This document shows positions 19,592 to 21,175 of a stretch of DNA of 21,175 nucleotides, in pieces (position 1 is the first letter of the stretch; every line of letters begins with the position of its first letter). The notes below the pieces were generated by a model. That model saw nothing but the letters and a program-made list of their open reading frames with translations. It was not told the origin of the DNA and ran no database searches. A program made the translations under genes and the position numbers. Source of the DNA: JAXGPP01 sp964436865 (GTDB lineage Bacteria; Planctomycetota; Planctomycetia; Pirellulales; Thermoguttaceae); assembly GCA_964436865.1 (NCBI GenBank), contig CAYTFK010000087.1, forward strand, positions 1 through 21,175, in the 5' to 3' direction.

Positions 19592-21175
19592 CTACCGCGC
19601 GGCAGTCCATTCGAGCATCTGTCCGTCTTCCAGCAGGCGTACGCGAAGCCGGTCGTAATCCACTTGCTGAACGGGTACGCGGTCTTCAATCGCCAGACAG
19701 GCGGCGGTGGAGGCCGACTGGGCGATGACCATGAAGACGGGTTCCATGCGGATGCTGCTGTATGCTGTGTGGCTGGCCGAGACAGCGCAGGTGACGAGCA
19801 GGTTTTCGCACTCGGCGGCCTTGGGAACGATCGCCCCGTAGCCGATTCCGTAGGGCGGTGCGCCGCCGCGGCCGGTGGCCGTCTTGCCCTCGCGGGCGAC
19901 TACGCCGTCCTTGACGATGCGGCGGATCTCGTGGGTGTCGGTGCCGTATGATCCCAGCGCGATGGGATGGGCGGCCGCCAGACGGCCGAATGAGTGATGT
20001 TCGGTCATGACCAGATCCGACACCATGCGGCGGGCCTCGCGGACATACAACTGGTGCGGCCAACCGCCGTTGTCGGTGAATTCGTCGCGGGGCAGGCCGA
20101 AGCGGCGGATATCTTCGCGAACCTTTGCCGGCACGCGCGGATCGGTGGCCAGAAAGTGCAGCAGGCCGCGGTGGTAGTTTTCGTGTTCCTTGGCGATTTC
20201 GGCCCGCCGCCGATAGCTCGCTTCGGGCCACTCCCAACTTGCACCCGGCAGGTTGGCGCCGAACGTCGCCGTGTTGAAATCCCACTTGTCGTGGGGCAAC
20301 GGGTCGTGCTTGGAGAACCAGCGGAGGTCCATTTCGTCGCCGATCGCCTGGCAAGCGGCGATGAACCGGGCGACCAGTTCATAACGCCGCGGATCGTAGT
20401 CCGGCGGCGGCGCAATGGGCAGACGGTCCGCAGCGGTCGTCAGGCAGAGCCGGTAGCAATACGCCTGGACGCCGGGCGCGGGATCGCCTGGCTTCCCGGG
20501 ATCGCCGGCCTGGACGAGTGGCAACAGGCCGCTGGCCGGATCGCCGGGTACAACGTAAGGGTCGAGCGGCAGGTCGCGGTCCCAGACTCCCTGGCCGCTC
20601 GGGGTGCGGCCGTTGGGCCCGGGCTTCTTGTGATCGAGGCGAGGTTCGTACTTATCGGAGTAGTGGATACCGTTGTACGTTTCGCCGTACTTCGCATTGC
20701 CTTCACGCTCAAGCGTATACGACACGCCGGCCGCGGCCATCAGGTCGCCTTCGTAGGTGGCGTCGAGAAAGACGCGGGCCGAGAAGAGACGGCTGTCTTC
20801 GGTGCGGATGGCGGTGAGGCGGCGGCCTTGTCTGGTCAGGGCGGCCATGGGCGACTGCAGATAGACGGCGACCTTGGCTTCGCCGACCATTTCGTTGAAG
20901 AGTCTCTCCGCCCGGTGCGGCTCGATGGCGAATGCGCCGCCGGTGGCCGGCCCTCCTCCTTTGCTATCGAAGGGCCTGTCCCAGGCGAGCTTCTTGCCGT
21001 AGACGGCCACCAGCCGCGTGAAGTATTCGCGCGCGATGCCGCCGACGGATCGCGGATCGCCGATATCAACGGCGCTCAGGCCTCCCGCGGTCATGCCGCC
21101 CAGATGGCGCCCCGGTTCGAGGAGCATCACGCTCTTGCCCATCCGCGCCGCCTGGATGGCGGCCACCACGCCGGC
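19592..21175 (-). CDS. FAD-dependent oxidoreductase, FAD_oxidored type (5' end cut)
   Basis: The gene runs off the right edge; 527 codons are visible, ending at TAG 19592-19594. The first visible residues, AGVVAAIQAARMGKSVMLLE, are the second half of a Rossmann dinucleotide-binding fold, with E as the ribose-binding acidic residue, followed by PGRHLGGMTAGGLSAVD. Only a few tens of residues should be missing, possibly including a signal peptide. Other family features are VFLDATYEGDLMAAAGV, GASWEWPEASY, TDNGGWPHQLYVREARRMV and a C-terminal SIRMEPVFMVIAQSA. This flavoprotein family is much expanded in planctomycetes and often lies near glycan-degradation genes; its substrates are mostly unknown. 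It converges on the kinase-nicotinamidase gene with only 24 nt between the stop codons. Confidence 0.88.
   Translation of the reverse strand, partial: AGVVAAIQAARMGKSVMLLEPGRHLGGMTAGGLSAVDIGDPRSVGGIAREYFTRLVAVYGKKLAWDRPFDSKGGGPATGGAFAIEPHRAERLFNEMVGEAKVAVYLQSPMAALTRQGRRLTAIRTEDSRLFSARVFLDATYEGDLMAAAGVSYTLEREGNAKYGETYNGIHYSDKYEPRLDHKKPGPNGRTPSGQGVWDRDLPLDPYVVPGDPASGLLPLVQAGDPGKPGDPAPGVQAYCYRLCLTTAADRLPIAPPPDYDPRRYELVARFIAACQAIGDEMDLRWFSKHDPLPHDKWDFNTATFGANLPGASWEWPEASYRRRAEIAKEHENYHRGLLHFLATDPRVPAKVREDIRRFGLPRDEFTDNGGWPHQLYVREARRMVSDLVMTEHHSFGRLAAAHPIALGSYGTDTHEIRRIVKDGVVAREGKTATGRGGAPPYGIGYGAIVPKAAECENLLVTCAVSASHTAYSSIRMEPVFMVIAQSASTAACLAIEDRVPVQQVDYDRLRVRLLEDGQMLEWTAAR

Overview
The window is a piece of a GC-rich bacterial chromosome, most likely from a planctomycete of the Pirellulales type. 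Three things suggest this. EF-Tu carries an unusual switch I segment that I remember from Rhodopirellula-type EF-Tu. L11 reads VGTSLGKFG where most bacteria have VGPALGQHG. The downstream cargo (Hanks kinase with an unusual C-terminal domain, secreted glycosidase, Tat-exported BNR protein, FAD_oxidored-type flavoprotein) is typical of planctomycetes. The lineage is an inference from sequence character, not from a search.

Positions 1-14521, all on the + strand, hold the classical translation/transcription cluster: tRNA-Thr(GGT), tuf, tRNA-Trp(CCA), secE, nusG, rplK, rplA, rplJ, rplL, rpoB, rpoC. The order is the common bacterial one, but no rpmG lies between tuf and secE, and the spacers are wide (36 to 399 nt). 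Several spacers hold hairpins: two behind tuf, one before rplK, two behind rplL, and a 23-nt perfect inverted repeat plus a second hairpin between rpoB and rpoC. NusG has a roughly 160-residue acidic, Pro/Ala-rich N-terminal extension, and L10 has a roughly 44-residue Ala/Pro/acidic C-terminal tail.

Positions 14522-21175 are accessory. On the minus strand, a GH120-type beta-xylosidase (signal peptide, and a near-consensus TTGACA-16-TAGAAT promoter upstream) is followed 37 nt later by a Tat-signal BNR/sialidase-fold protein; together they look like a small two-gene operon for exported glycan-active proteins. Divergent from it on the + strand is a soluble Hanks-type Ser/Thr kinase fused in frame to a complete nicotinamidase (PncA) domain. 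Convergent to that, and cut by the right edge, is a FAD-dependent oxidoreductase.

The most interesting item is the kinase-nicotinamidase fusion, in which all recognisable catalytic residues of both enzymes are present. It suggests a direct physical link between protein phosphorylation and NAD salvage. The rpoB-rpoC inverted repeat, the NusG extension and the EF-Tu switch I variant also deserve a closer look.
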